Positions 1 through 7,972 of a stretch of DNA of 64,000 nucleotides are shown here, in pieces; position 1 is the first letter of the stretch, and every line of letters begins with the position of its first letter. The position numbers were made by a program, and so were the translations under genes. The stretch comes from Zoogloeaceae bacterium (lineage in GTDB: Bacteria > Pseudomonadota > Gammaproteobacteria > Burkholderiales > Rhodocyclaceae), in the NCBI GenBank assembly GCA_024235595.1, contig JACKMC010000006.1:151226-215225 (forward strand). The letters are read 5' to 3'. Below the pieces are notes generated by a model that did not search any database, was not told where the DNA came from, and worked only from the letters and a program-made list of their open reading frames with translations.

Positions 1-1
1 C

Positions 2-1108
2 GATCGCTGGGGATTCGGCGGCCGGCTGCCGAAGGGCTTCGGCTTGGCGCTCGCCGCTTCGCTGCTGGTTCATGTGTTGCTGCTTGCGGCACCGGCCCTG
101 GATTTCGGGGCTATGCAATCCGTTGTGCCGCATCGGCTAGATGCCCGCCTGCAGGCGGCGCCGGTGCCGCCTGCAGCGGTCGCCGCCGAGCCCATGCGGC
201 AGGCACTGGATGCGGCGCGAGCGACAAGCAGGGATGCTGCCGCAGCGCAAGCCTTGCCAATGCCTCGAAGCGCGCTGCCAGCGCCAGGGCCGGCGGTGGC
301 GAACGATGCAATACAGGGTGGCGAGGCCCCGGTGGGGTTCGCCGAGGACCCGCCGGCGCCCGAGCCCGCGCTCGAGCTGCCGCCAGAGCCCACGCCCCTC
401 GAACCGATCGTCTACCTGACCGCCGCCGGACAACCGGCCGGGACCTTGTGGCCTGCCCGCGGCGAGATCGTCTTCGACGTGTTCCGCGGTGACGGCAGCT
501 TTCGGCTCGGCACCACCACCCACCGCTGGCAGCACGACGGCGGCCGCTACGCCATGGAGGCACGGGTCGAGACAACCGGGCTGGTGGCCCTGTTCAAGAC
601 GGTCGATTATGTCCAGCGCAGCGAGGGCCGGCTGTTGCCGCAAGGCCTGCAGCCGGAGACTTTCAGCGTCGAGCGCGGCGGCAAGCGACGCGAGTGGTCG
701 GAGTTCGACTGGAAGGCGGGGCGGGTCAGGCTGTTCAAGGACGGCAAGGCGCGTGAGGCCTCGCTGTCGCGTGGCGACCAGGATGTGCTGAGCCTGTGGC
801 ATCAGCTCAGCCTCATCGAGGGCTGGAGCGGCAGCATCGCGCTGACCGTGGTGACTGGCAAATCCGCGGCCGGGACGCGGGTCGAGGAGCTTGGCAGCGA
901 GCAGATCGAGGTGCCGGCGGGGCGCTTCGAGGCGCGGCACCTGAAGGCGACCGCCGCCGATGGCAGCCTGGTGCTCGATATCTGGTACGCGTTCGAGCGG
1001 CGCAAGGTTCCGGTGCGCATCCGCATGCAGGACAGCAAGGGTGAGGTGCTCGACCAGCGGGCCCGCTCGATCGTGATCGACGGTGCCGAAACGGGCAGTC
1101 GCGGGTGA
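2..1108 (+). CDS. DUF3108 domain-containing protein (5' end outside window)
   Basis: The reading frame is open from base 2 with no good start codon, so the true start probably lies upstream of the window. The first visible residues (basic, then a hydrophobic run LALAASLLVHVLLL) look like an N-terminal membrane anchor or uncleaved signal. A low-complexity Pro/Ala-rich linker covers roughly residues 35-130. The C-terminal ~220 residues form the conserved part (GEIVFDVFRGDGSF, then beta-rich sequence ending in LDIWYAFERRKVPVRIRM), which I recognise as DUF3108, a periplasmic beta-rich domain without an assigned reaction. The TGA stop overlaps the longest possible start of the next gene, so the two are probably cotranscribed. 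In betaproteobacteria this family often sits beside an RsmB-like methyltransferase, as here. Function unknown. Confidence 0.8.
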   Translation, partial: DRWGFGGRLPKGFGLALAASLLVHVLLLAAPALDFGAMQSVVPHRLDARLQAAPVPPAAVAAEPMRQALDAARATSRDAAAAQALPMPRSALPAPGPAVANDAIQGGEAPVGFAEDPPAPEPALELPPEPTPLEPIVYLTAAGQPAGTLWPARGEIVFDVFRGDGSFRLGTTTHRWQHDGGRYAMEARVETTGLVALFKTVDYVQRSEGRLLPQGLQPETFSVERGGKRREWSEFDWKAGRVRLFKDGKAREASLSRGDQDVLSLWHQLSLIEGWSGSIALTVVTGKSAAGTRVEELGSEQIEVPAGRFEARHLKATAADGSLVLDIWYAFERRKVPVRIRMQDSKGEVLDQRARSIVIDGAETGSRG

Positions 1109-1164
1109 ACAACCGGCCGCGGCGAATGAGCTGTTCGCCGTGGCCCGAGAGGATGTACAGGAAG

Positions 1165-2436
1165 ATGAGTCAGGATGGTATTTCTCGCGCGGTGCTCGAC
1201 CAGGCGGTGCAGGTGCTCGGCAACGTGCTGAGCTTTCAGCACCCTGCCGACAGCGTGCTGTCGCGTTATTTTCGCGAGCAGCGCAGCCTCGGCCAGCGCG
1301 ACCGGGCCTTCATCGCGGAGTCGGTTTACGCGGTGCTGCGGCGACTGCGCTGGCTGCGCCGCCTGGCCGGCTTCCGCGCCACCCCGCGCCAGCTCTTGCT
1401 GGCCTGGCTGGTGCGCGGCGAGGGCTTGTCGCTGCGCCGGCTCGACGCGGCGCTGAACGCCGAAGAGAAGAGCTGGGCGGGCGAGATCAAGGCAAAGGAG
1501 GTCGGCGACGAGACGCTCGGTGAGCGTACCGACCTGCCCGACTGGCTGGTGAGACGCCTGTCGGCGCGCTTCGACGAAGAAGGCCTGATCGCGCTGGCGC
1601 GCGGCCTCAACCGTCCGGCACCGCTCGATCTGCGGGTCAATACACTCAAGATGAGTCGCGATGCCGTGCTCGCGGCCTTGGCCGAGTCCGGTGTCGAGGC
1701 GAGCGCCGGAGCATTCTCGCCGGTCGCCATCCGGCTGGCCGGCAAGCCGGCGCTGCAGCGCCATCCACTGTTCCTCGATGGTGCGGTCGAGGTGCAGGAC
1801 GAGGGCAGCCAGTTGCTGGGCTACCTGCTGGCTCCCAGACGCGGTGAGCTGGTGGTCGACTTCTGTGCCGGAGCGGGCGGCAAGACCTTGCTGCTTGGTG
1901 CGCTGATGCGCAATACCGGGCGGCTCTATGCCTTCGATGTAGCGGAGCGGCGCCTCGCCAAGCTCAAGCCGCGGATGGCGCGCGCGGGGCTGTCCAACGT
2001 GCATCCGGTGGTGATCGCCAGCGAGACCGATGGGCGTGTCAAGCGCCTCGCCGGAAAGGCCGACCGGGTGTTGGTCGATGCGCCCTGCAGCGGCCTCGGG
2101 ACGCTGCGCCGCAACCCCGATCTGAAGTGGCGCCAGAGCGATGTCTCGGTGGACGAGCTGGTGCTCAAGCAGGCCGCGATCCTCGATGCCGCGGCGCGCC
2201 TGGTAAGGCAGGGGGGGCGGCTGGTGTATGCAACCTGCAGCCTGTTGGCCGAAGAGAACGACGCCATCGTCGATGCCTTTTTGGCGGCGCACCCCGACTT
2301 CGTGCAGCTCAGCGCGGCCGAGGTGCTTGCCAAACAGGGCATCGCCCTGGCGTGCGGCGATCGTCTGAGCCTGCTGCCGCAGGTGCATGACACCGACGGT
2401 TTTTTTGCCGCGGTGCTGGAGCGTCGCCAAAGTTGA
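1165..2436 (+). CDS. RsmB/NOP-family SAM-dependent RNA (cytosine-5) methyltransferase
   Basis: This is a class I methyltransferase of the NOL1/NOP2/Sun (RsmB) family, expected to methylate a cytosine in rRNA. An N-terminal helical NusB-like segment (about residues 1-130) is followed by the Rossmann catalytic domain. The SAM-binding loop reads VDFCAGAGGKT. Motif IV is VDAPCSGLGTLRRNPDLKW and motif VI is YATCSLLAEEND, so both catalytic cysteines (PCS and TCS) are present. E. coli RsmB has DACAAPGGKT at the SAM loop, so this is an RsmB-like subgroup and the target base is inferred. Possible starts in frame are 1105 (GTG), 1126, 1153 and 1165; 1165 gives the family's usual N-terminus, but none has an ideal ribosome site. 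Confidence 0.88.
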   Translation: MSQDGISRAVLDQAVQVLGNVLSFQHPADSVLSRYFREQRSLGQRDRAFIAESVYAVLRRLRWLRRLAGFRATPRQLLLAWLVRGEGLSLRRLDAALNAEEKSWAGEIKAKEVGDETLGERTDLPDWLVRRLSARFDEEGLIALARGLNRPAPLDLRVNTLKMSRDAVLAALAESGVEASAGAFSPVAIRLAGKPALQRHPLFLDGAVEVQDEGSQLLGYLLAPRRGELVVDFCAGAGGKTLLLGALMRNTGRLYAFDVAERRLAKLKPRMARAGLSNVHPVVIASETDGRVKRLAGKADRVLVDAPCSGLGTLRRNPDLKWRQSDVSVDELVLKQAAILDAAARLVRQGGRLVYATCSLLAEENDAIVDAFLAAHPDFVQLSAAEVLAKQGIALACGDRLSLLPQVHDTDGFFAAVLERRQS

Positions 2437-2504
2437 TCCGGACGCTTTTCGGATTGTTCGGGGCCTGTCAAGCTCGTGCGGGTTCCAGTCTTTCAGGTAA
2501 GTGA

Positions 2505-3128
2505 ATGATGCGTTTGCCAGAATATTTCAAGTCGGTGCCGGTGCTCACCATGTACGATCCGCTCGCCGAATGCCTCGGTGCCGCCGAGGATGGGATCATC
2601 GACTACCGGTATGAGGATGCGGTACGGCTCGCTGGCCATTCCTGCCCCACCGTGGCGATGTCCTACGCGCTCACGTACAAGGGGCTGGCGGCCCTGTACG
2701 GCGAGGCGCTGCCGGAGCGGGGCGCGGTCAGGGCGGTGTTCGGCGACGGCGTCGAAGCCGGCGTGACCGGTGTGATCGCGTCCATCGTCGGGCTGCTATG
2801 CGGGGCCGCGGTTGCGGGCGGTTTCGGTGGCATCGCGGGGCGCTTTTCACGCCGCGGGCTGATGCAGTTCGGGGTCGGCGGGGAGGCGGTGTTCTGTCTG
2901 CAGCGGCCCGACACGGGTGCCGAGGTCAGCCTTTCGGCGCGGCTCGAGCGGGTGCCCGCGGCGACCGGGCTGCGTCCCCTGATGCACTTGGTAGGGGCCG
3001 GCACCGCGAGTCGCGTCGAGCGCCAGGAGTTCGCCCGGCTGTGGCAGGAAAGGGTGCGGCGGATCCTGCTGGATCACTGGCAGGATCCCGAGCTGTGGCA
3101 GGTCGAGCGGCGGGGGATCCAGGCATGA
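2505..3128 (+). CDS. FmdE-family protein
   Basis: A 207-residue soluble protein resembling the FmdE domain (named from the formylmethanofuran dehydrogenase operon). The hallmark is LAGHSCPTVAMSYALTYKGL near residue 43, where a His and Cys pair are potential metal ligands. Farther on is a Gly/Ala-rich segment (IVGLLCGAAVAGGFGGIAGRFSRRGL). The gene starts with ATG ATG; the second ATG is nearer the usual N-terminus. Its stop overlaps the start of the hemerythrin gene in an ATGA, implying translational coupling. Family members bind metal or act in molybdoenzyme or one-carbon contexts, but this organism shows no methanofuran genes here, so the role is unassigned. Confidence 0.75.
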   Translation: MMRLPEYFKSVPVLTMYDPLAECLGAAEDGIIDYRYEDAVRLAGHSCPTVAMSYALTYKGLAALYGEALPERGAVRAVFGDGVEAGVTGVIASIVGLLCGAAVAGGFGGIAGRFSRRGLMQFGVGGEAVFCLQRPDTGAEVSLSARLERVPAATGLRPLMHLVGAGTASRVERQEFARLWQERVRRILLDHWQDPELWQVERRGIQA

Positions 3129-3544
3129 AGCGCGCCGAAGCCTTGCTGCAGCTGTCGCGCGAGCATCACACCGCGCTGTCCATCGCCCAGCGTGTCAAGC
3201 GGACCCTTGGCACTGGCACGGCAGCGGAAGTGGCGGCGCTGGCCGAAGCCTGCGCACAGCGCTTCGTCGCCGAGCTCGAGCCACACTTTCTCGACGAGGA
3301 GCGCTGGTTGTTGCCCGCGCTCGAGAACGCCGGCGAGCATGCGCTGGTTGCGCGCACGCTTGACGAGCATCGCCGGCTGCGCTCGCTGGCGGCGGCGCTG
3401 GCCGCGGGCGATCTCGAGCCGCTGGCGGAATTCGCCGGAATGTTGAGCGCGCATGTGCGCTTCGAGGAGCGCGAACTGTTCGAGCGGGCGCAGCAGGTGA
3501 TCCCTGCGGACGAACTCGGCCGTCTTGCGGCGCGGGATTGCTGA
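3125..3544 (+). CDS. Hemerythrin HHE cation-binding domain protein
   Basis: A 139-residue four-helix protein. The start ATG overlaps the previous stop (ATGA). Conserved metal-ligand positions are visible: REHHTALS near residue 13, HFLDEERWLLP near 54, DEHRRLRSLA near 80, and HVRFEERELFE near 109, the usual H...HxxxE...H...HxxxxE spread of HHE proteins. Bacterial HHE proteins bind a non-haem di-iron centre and take part in oxygen or NO sensing, storage or repair. Coupling to the FmdE-family gene suggests a shared redox or metal role, which is inference. The next gene begins only a few bases downstream. Confidence 0.85.
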   Translation: MKRAEALLQLSREHHTALSIAQRVKRTLGTGTAAEVAALAEACAQRFVAELEPHFLDEERWLLPALENAGEHALVARTLDEHRRLRSLAAALAAGDLEPLAEFAGMLSAHVRFEERELFERAQQVIPADELGRLAARDC

Positions 3545-3546
3545 CC

Positions 3547-4146
3547 ATGCGGCGGGGACGGACATCCGGCGCGCTGATGCGCAGCCTTGGCGCCTTGCTG
3601 GCGCTTCCCCTCGGAGCGCCGGTGCTCGCCGCCGATCTGCCCCAGCGCATGCCGGCCAAGGGCTCGGTCGAGGTGGCCTTTGCGCCTCGCGACGATGCCG
3701 AAGGGGCCTTGCTGCGGGCCATCGAGGCGGCGCGCGACGCCATCTACGTGCAAAGCTATGCGTTCACCAGCCGCCAGCTTGCCAGCGCGCTGGTCGCGGC
3801 TTCCAGGCGGGGCGTGCGGGTCGCGGTGCTCGCCGACGCGCAGATGAACCGGCGGCCAAAGGGAAACGTGCTGTCCAGGCTGGTGGCCGCAGGCATCCCG
3901 GTGGCGCTCGAAACGGAGTATGCGGCCGCGCACAACAAGGTGATGGTCATCGACCCCCACGGCGCACGGCCTGCGGTGGTTACGGGTTCTTACAACTTCA
4001 CCTGGTCGGCCGCCCATCGCAATGCCGAAAACCTGCTCATCCTGCGCGACAATCCGGTGCTGGCCGAGGCCTATCTCGCCAACTGGGAGCACCACCGCGA
4101 GCGTGCGACGCCGGTCGACCGCAAGCTCGAACCGCTGGCAAAGTGA
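3547..4146 (+). CDS. Phospholipase D-like nuclease, single HKD motif
   Basis: A 199-residue secreted protein. Residues 1-28 form a signal peptide (MRRGRTSGALMRSL, hydrophobic core, cleavage near VLAAD). The single catalytic HKD motif is HNKVMVIDPHGARPAVVTGS (H, K and D with the usual spacing), followed by YNFTWSAAHRNAENLLIL, the conserved NxxxxN segment of the Nuc/PLD family. Proteins with one HKD, such as plasmid endonuclease Nuc, work as dimers and cleave phosphodiester bonds in DNA. The ATG at 3547 is chosen because it lies just after the hemerythrin stop and gives a complete signal peptide. Periplasmic endonuclease is the best guess; phospholipase activity cannot be excluded. Confidence 0.82.
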   Translation: MRRGRTSGALMRSLGALLALPLGAPVLAADLPQRMPAKGSVEVAFAPRDDAEGALLRAIEAARDAIYVQSYAFTSRQLASALVAASRRGVRVAVLADAQMNRRPKGNVLSRLVAAGIPVALETEYAAAHNKVMVIDPHGARPAVVTGSYNFTWSAAHRNAENLLILRDNPVLAEAYLANWEHHRERATPVDRKLEPLAK

Positions 4147-4247
4147 ATTCCCGCAGCACGCCGAAGCGTCGCCCAGGGTGGGCGAGAGCCGAAGGGGTCG
4201 AGTGCACGCCGTGCTGAAGTGAAGATCTGCAGGATGTTGATCGGTCG

Positions 4248-5564
4248 ATGAACCCGACTACCCCACTTGATGCGCTGATCAACTCCGTGCTGGCTGCCCT
4301 GCAGCGGCCCGGTGTTTTCATCGAATTCGCGATCCTGCTGTTGGCGGTGGCGCTAGCCTGGGGGCTGGACCGGCGCTATCGGCAGCGCTACCGGGCCATT
4401 GCGGAGGCGCGCAGTGGCGCGCGGCGCCTCGGCGAAGGCGGCCTCATGCGGCTGGTTTTTCCGCTCGGCGCGCTGCTGGTGCTAAGCCTCGGGCGGGCGC
4501 TGATGCGCCGCTGGCAGGAAACTCATCTGCTCGACGTCGCGGTGCCGCTGTTCGTGTCGATGGGCGTGGTGCGGATGGCGGTATTTGCATTGCGCCAGGC
4601 CTTCCCGCCTTCGAGCTGGCTGGCGGCCGCCGAGAAGGTTCTTGCGTTGGTGGTGTGGGCGGTGCTCGCGCTGCACATCCTCGGCTGGCTGCCAGAGTTG
4701 ATCGCGGGGATGGAGGCGGTGAAGTTTTCGATCGGCACCCAGCAATTGTCGCTGTGGCTGATTTTACAGGGGGCGCTGACGGTGTTGCTGACCCTGCTGT
4801 TCGCGCTCTGGCTGTCCGGCCTCATCGAGCAGCGGCTGTTGCGCGCCAGCTCGCTCAATCCGAGCCTGCAGTTGGTGTTTTCGCGCCTCACCAAGGCCGC
4901 GCTGATTCTCGTCGCGGTGCTGATCGCGTTGCCCCTGGTCGGCATCGACCTGACCACCCTGTCGGTCTTCGGCGGGGCGCTGGGCGTCGGCCTGGGTTTT
5001 GGCATGCAGAAGATCGCCGCCAACTATGTTTCCGGGTTCATCATCCTGCTCGACCGCTCGATCAGCATCGGAAACATGGTTTCGGTCGGAACCGACCGCG
5101 GCGTCGTCAGTCAGATTACCACCCGATACACGGTTCTCAGGGGCCTCAATGGCGTGGAGGTGCTGGTGCCGAACGAAACCCTGGTGAGCTCGGTGGTGCA
5201 GAACGAGACCTTCACCGATACCCGCACCTTGCTGCCGATCGATATCCAGGTGAGCTACGGCGCGGATCTCGAGCGCGCCATGGCGATCATGGTCGAGGAA
5301 GCCGCGAGCTTGCCGCGGGTGCTCGCGGATCCGCCTCCGAAAGCCTATCTCGTCAATTTTGCCGACAGCGGCATCAACCTGCGCGTCGGCCTGTGGCTCG
5401 GCGATCCCCGTGAAGGTTCGCTGGGCGTGGTGTCGGACATCAACCTCGCGGTATGGCGGCGCTTTCGCGACGAGGGGATCGAGATTCCGTTCCCGCAGCG
5501 GGAGGTGCGGATCCTGCCGCCGCTGCCCGCATTTGCGGCCGGAGTGGCGGCCGGGCGGCCGTGA
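4248..5564 (+). CDS. MscS-family mechanosensitive ion channel
   Basis: A 438-residue inner-membrane protein. Several hydrophobic helices fill roughly residues 20-235. The pore-lining helix and start of the beta domain read FGGALGVGLGFGMQKIAANY, with VSGFIILLDRSISIGNMVSV following, the MscS signature. The rest of the cytoplasmic domain follows (GLNGVEVLVPNETLVSS, then an alpha/beta part to about residue 425). It is longer than E. coli MscS (286 residues) because of extra N-terminal helices. Such channels open under membrane tension and release osmolytes during hypo-osmotic shock. It stands alone between the PLD-like gene and the desaturase. Confidence 0.92.
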   Translation: MNPTTPLDALINSVLAALQRPGVFIEFAILLLAVALAWGLDRRYRQRYRAIAEARSGARRLGEGGLMRLVFPLGALLVLSLGRALMRRWQETHLLDVAVPLFVSMGVVRMAVFALRQAFPPSSWLAAAEKVLALVVWAVLALHILGWLPELIAGMEAVKFSIGTQQLSLWLILQGALTVLLTLLFALWLSGLIEQRLLRASSLNPSLQLVFSRLTKAALILVAVLIALPLVGIDLTTLSVFGGALGVGLGFGMQKIAANYVSGFIILLDRSISIGNMVSVGTDRGVVSQITTRYTVLRGLNGVEVLVPNETLVSSVVQNETFTDTRTLLPIDIQVSYGADLERAMAIMVEEAASLPRVLADPPPKAYLVNFADSGINLRVGLWLGDPREGSLGVVSDINLAVWRRFRDEGIEIPFPQREVRILPPLPAFAAGVAAGRP

Positions 5565-5570
5565 AATGCT

Positions 5571-5600
5571 TTGCCGGCAGCGCCGGTTTGTTCGTACAAT
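5571..5600 (+). promoter_or_regulatory. Probable sigma-70 promoter of the desaturase gene
   Basis: TTGCCG (5571-5576) and TACAAT (5595-5600) are separated by 18 bases and lie 37 bases before the desaturase start. The -10 box is a five-of-six match to TATAAT. Transcription would start near 5607. Confidence 0.55.
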
Positions 5601-5637
5601 CGGCGAATTCGCCTTCGATTCAAGGAATTAAATACGC

Positions 5638-6795
5638 ATGATGTCAGGCTTCTTCGATTTGCCCTGGTGGGGCTACGTGCTGGTGGCGCTGGGCATGACT
5701 CATATCACCATCGCATCGGTCACGATCTATCTGCACCGCCACCAGGCGCATCGAGCCCTCGATCTGCACCCGATCCCGAGCCATTTCTTCCGCTTCTGGC
5801 TGTGGCTGACGACCGGCATGGTGACCAGGGAGTGGGCGGCAATCCACCGCAAGCACCACGCCAAGTGCGAAACGGCGGACGACCCGCACAGTCCGCAGGT
5901 GAAGGGATTGCGCAAGGTGCTGTGGCAGGGCGCGGAGCTCTACCGCGAGGAAGCGCAGAACCAGGAAACGCTCGATCGCTACGGCCATGGCACGCCGAAC
6001 GACTGGCTCGAGCGCAACATCTACGAGCGCAACACAGCGGGTATCGCGCTCATGCTGGTCATCGACGTGCTGCTCTTCGGTGCCGTCGGCCTCACCATCT
6101 GGGCGGTTCAGATGGCGTGGATCCCGTTCTGGGCGGCCGGGGTGGTCAATGGCGTGGGCCACTTCTGGGGCTATCGCAACTACGACTGCGCCGATGCCGC
6201 GACCAACCTGGTGCCCTGGGGAATTCTCATCGGCGGCGAGGAGTTGCACAACAACCATCACTCCTTCGCGACCTCGGCCAAGCTCTCCGCACGCTGGTAC
6301 GAGTTCGATATCGGCTGGATGTACATCCGCATTCTCGAAATCCTTGGCCTGGCCAAGGCCAAGAAGGTGATTCCCACGCCGCGTTTCTGCGAGGCGCGCA
6401 AGACCCCCGATCTCGAAATGCTGCAGGCGATCATCACCCACCGCTACGACGTGATGACCCGCTACATGAGCTCGATCAAGCAGCTCTACCGTGAGGAGCT
6501 CGACAAACTCAAGAGCGCCGGGGTGGAGCCGCGCAAGCTGCGCAGGCTGGTGCTGAGCAACAAGGAAAAACTGGCCGAAGGCGATCGCCTCAGGCTCGAG
6601 CGCGCGCTCGACCACAGCAAGCGGCTTGCCACGGTAGTGAGCATGCGTGCCGAGCTGGCGGGCTTGTGGGCGCGTTCGTCGGCCAGCAGCGAGCAATTGC
6701 TGCAGCAGTTGCAGGACTGGGTCCATCGGGCCGAACAGAGTGGCATCGCGCAACTGCAGGAGTTCTCCGGCAGGCTTCGCTGTTATGCCGCCTGA
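5638..6795 (+). CDS. Membrane fatty acid desaturase (acyl-CoA/acyl-lipid, DesA-like)
   Basis: An integral-membrane di-iron desaturase of 385 residues. The three histidine boxes are HRHQAHR (near residue 32), HRKHH (near 71) and HNNHH (near 204). Hydrophobic pairs lie at about residues 8-30, 50-65 and 135-180. It would introduce a double bond into a fatty acyl chain (probably delta-9) and so tune membrane fluidity. After about residue 280 there is an unusual ~100-residue helical extension, rich in Leu, Arg and Glu, whose last part (RAEQSGIAQLQEFSGRLR) resembles the C-terminal helices of ISL3-type transposases. Two adjacent ATGs (5638, 5641) are possible starts. A hairpin terminator follows. 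Confidence 0.9.
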   Translation: MMSGFFDLPWWGYVLVALGMTHITIASVTIYLHRHQAHRALDLHPIPSHFFRFWLWLTTGMVTREWAAIHRKHHAKCETADDPHSPQVKGLRKVLWQGAELYREEAQNQETLDRYGHGTPNDWLERNIYERNTAGIALMLVIDVLLFGAVGLTIWAVQMAWIPFWAAGVVNGVGHFWGYRNYDCADAATNLVPWGILIGGEELHNNHHSFATSAKLSARWYEFDIGWMYIRILEILGLAKAKKVIPTPRFCEARKTPDLEMLQAIITHRYDVMTRYMSSIKQLYREELDKLKSAGVEPRKLRRLVLSNKEKLAEGDRLRLERALDHSKRLATVVSMRAELAGLWARSSASSEQLLQQLQDWVHRAEQSGIAQLQEFSGRLRCYAA

Positions 6796-6817
6796 AGCGC
6801 TGCCCGGCGTGCCCACT

Positions 6818-6841
6818 GAAACCCGCCGCACGGCGGGTTTC
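6818..6841 (+). terminator. Hairpin terminator after the desaturase
   Basis: GAAACCCGCC (6818-6827), loop GCAC, GGCGGGTTTC (6832-6841): a perfect 10-base stem ending in a short T tract, located between the desaturase stop and the pseudouridine synthase start. Confidence 0.75.
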
Positions 6842-6867
6842 GGCATTTCGCCGGCCTGCAAGTGGCG

Positions 6868-7497
6868 ATGAGCCGGCTGATCCTGCTCAACAAACCCTAC
6901 GGGGTGCTGTGCCAGTTCACTGCCGAAGCCGGGCGCGCCTGCCTCAAGGATTTCGTCAGCGAGCCGGGCGTCTACCCGGCTGGCCGCCTCGATGCGGACA
7001 GCGAAGGCTTGCTGCTGCTGACCGATGACGGCAGCCTGCAGCATCGTATTGCCCACCCCGACCACAAGGCGGCCAAGACCTATCTGGTGCAGGTTGAGGG
7101 CGAGCCCGGGCCGGAGGCACTCGCTAGACTTGCCGGCGGGGTGGATCTGGGCGAATTCACCACCCGCCCGTGTGACGTGAGGGTGGTGCCGGAGCCGCAA
7201 TGGCTGTGGTCACGGGTGCCGCCGGTGCGCTTCCGCAAGACCGTGCCGACGAGCTGGCTGGAGATCGATCTCACCGAGGGCAAGAATCGCCAGGTGAGAC
7301 GCATGACCGCACGGGTCGGTCTGCCAACGCTGCGCCTGGTTCGTATCGCCATCGGTCCCTGGCGGCTCGATGGCCTTGCGCCCGGCGAGTGGCGCAGTGT
7401 GGCCGCGCCCGCAAGCGGTCAACGCACGCGAGGCCGGATCGTTAAACCTGCTGTTGGGGTGGCTTCGGCCCGGCCGTCGCGAGGCGCTTCCAGATGA
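6868..7497 (+). CDS. rluE: RluE-like 23S rRNA pseudouridine synthase (RsuA family)
   Basis: A small RsuA/RluB/E/F-type pseudouridine synthase of 209 residues with no S4 domain. It starts directly with LILLNKPYGVLCQFT. The catalytic motif is GRLDADSEGLLLLTDDG, with the catalytic Asp in GRLDxDSxGLLL. The C-terminal GKNRQVRRMTARVGLPTLRL is the family's RNA-binding and active-site closing segment. Absence of S4 and overall length fit RluE, which modifies U2457 of E. coli 23S rRNA; the target is inferred by family. GTG at 6862 is an alternative start. The 3' end overlaps the start of the next gene by 4 bases. Confidence 0.85.
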   Translation: MSRLILLNKPYGVLCQFTAEAGRACLKDFVSEPGVYPAGRLDADSEGLLLLTDDGSLQHRIAHPDHKAAKTYLVQVEGEPGPEALARLAGGVDLGEFTTRPCDVRVVPEPQWLWSRVPPVRFRKTVPTSWLEIDLTEGKNRQVRRMTARVGLPTLRLVRIAIGPWRLDGLAPGEWRSVAAPASGQRTRGRIVKPAVGVASARPSRGASR

Positions 7498-7967
7498 AGA
7501 CGAGGATTGTCCTGATGATGCAAATCAAGCGCGGCCTGCGGGCCCTGGTTTCCCTGCTTGTGCTGCTGCCCGCCGCCCGGGCTGCCGCCGAGCTGCCGCT
7601 GGCGGAGCTGTCGGCGGGCATGTATCGCATCGAGGCGGAGGTGGCGGCAAGCTTCGAAACCCGCGCCATCGGCCTCATGAACCGCCCCGAGATGGCGCCG
7701 CAGCACGGCATGCTGTTCATCTTCACCGAAGATGCGACGCATTGCATGTGGATGCGCAATACCTTGTTGCCGCTTTCGGTGGCATTTCTCGACGGCGACG
7801 GACGGATCATCAATATCGAGCAGATGCAGCCACGCACCGAGGACAATCATTGTGCCGCGAGGCCCGCGCGTTACGCGCTGGAGATGAACCTGGGCTGGTT
7901 CGCGGCACGCGGGCTCAAGCCGGGCGCACGCATCTCGGGCATTCCCAAGGGCGCGCCGCCCAACTGA
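7494..7967 (+). CDS. DUF192 domain-containing secreted protein
   Basis: A 157-residue protein with an N-terminal signal peptide (basic residues, LRALVSLLVLLPAARAAA). The rest is one DUF192 domain: FETRAIGLMNRPEM, then GMLFIFTEDATHCMWMRNTL, then INIEQMQPRT and LEMNLGWFAARGLKPG. The Met/Trp/Cys-containing MWMRNT segment is the family hallmark. DUF192 proteins are widespread secreted or lipoprotein-like proteins of unknown biochemical role. The start overlaps the pseudouridine synthase end (ATGA). In-frame Met codons at 7515 and 7518 are possible alternative starts. Convergent with flhA, 5 bases apart. Confidence 0.85.
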   Translation: MKTRIVLMMQIKRGLRALVSLLVLLPAARAAAELPLAELSAGMYRIEAEVAASFETRAIGLMNRPEMAPQHGMLFIFTEDATHCMWMRNTLLPLSVAFLDGDGRIINIEQMQPRTEDNHCAARPARYALEMNLGWFAARGLKPGARISGIPKGAPPN

Positions 7968-7972
7968 ATCGC

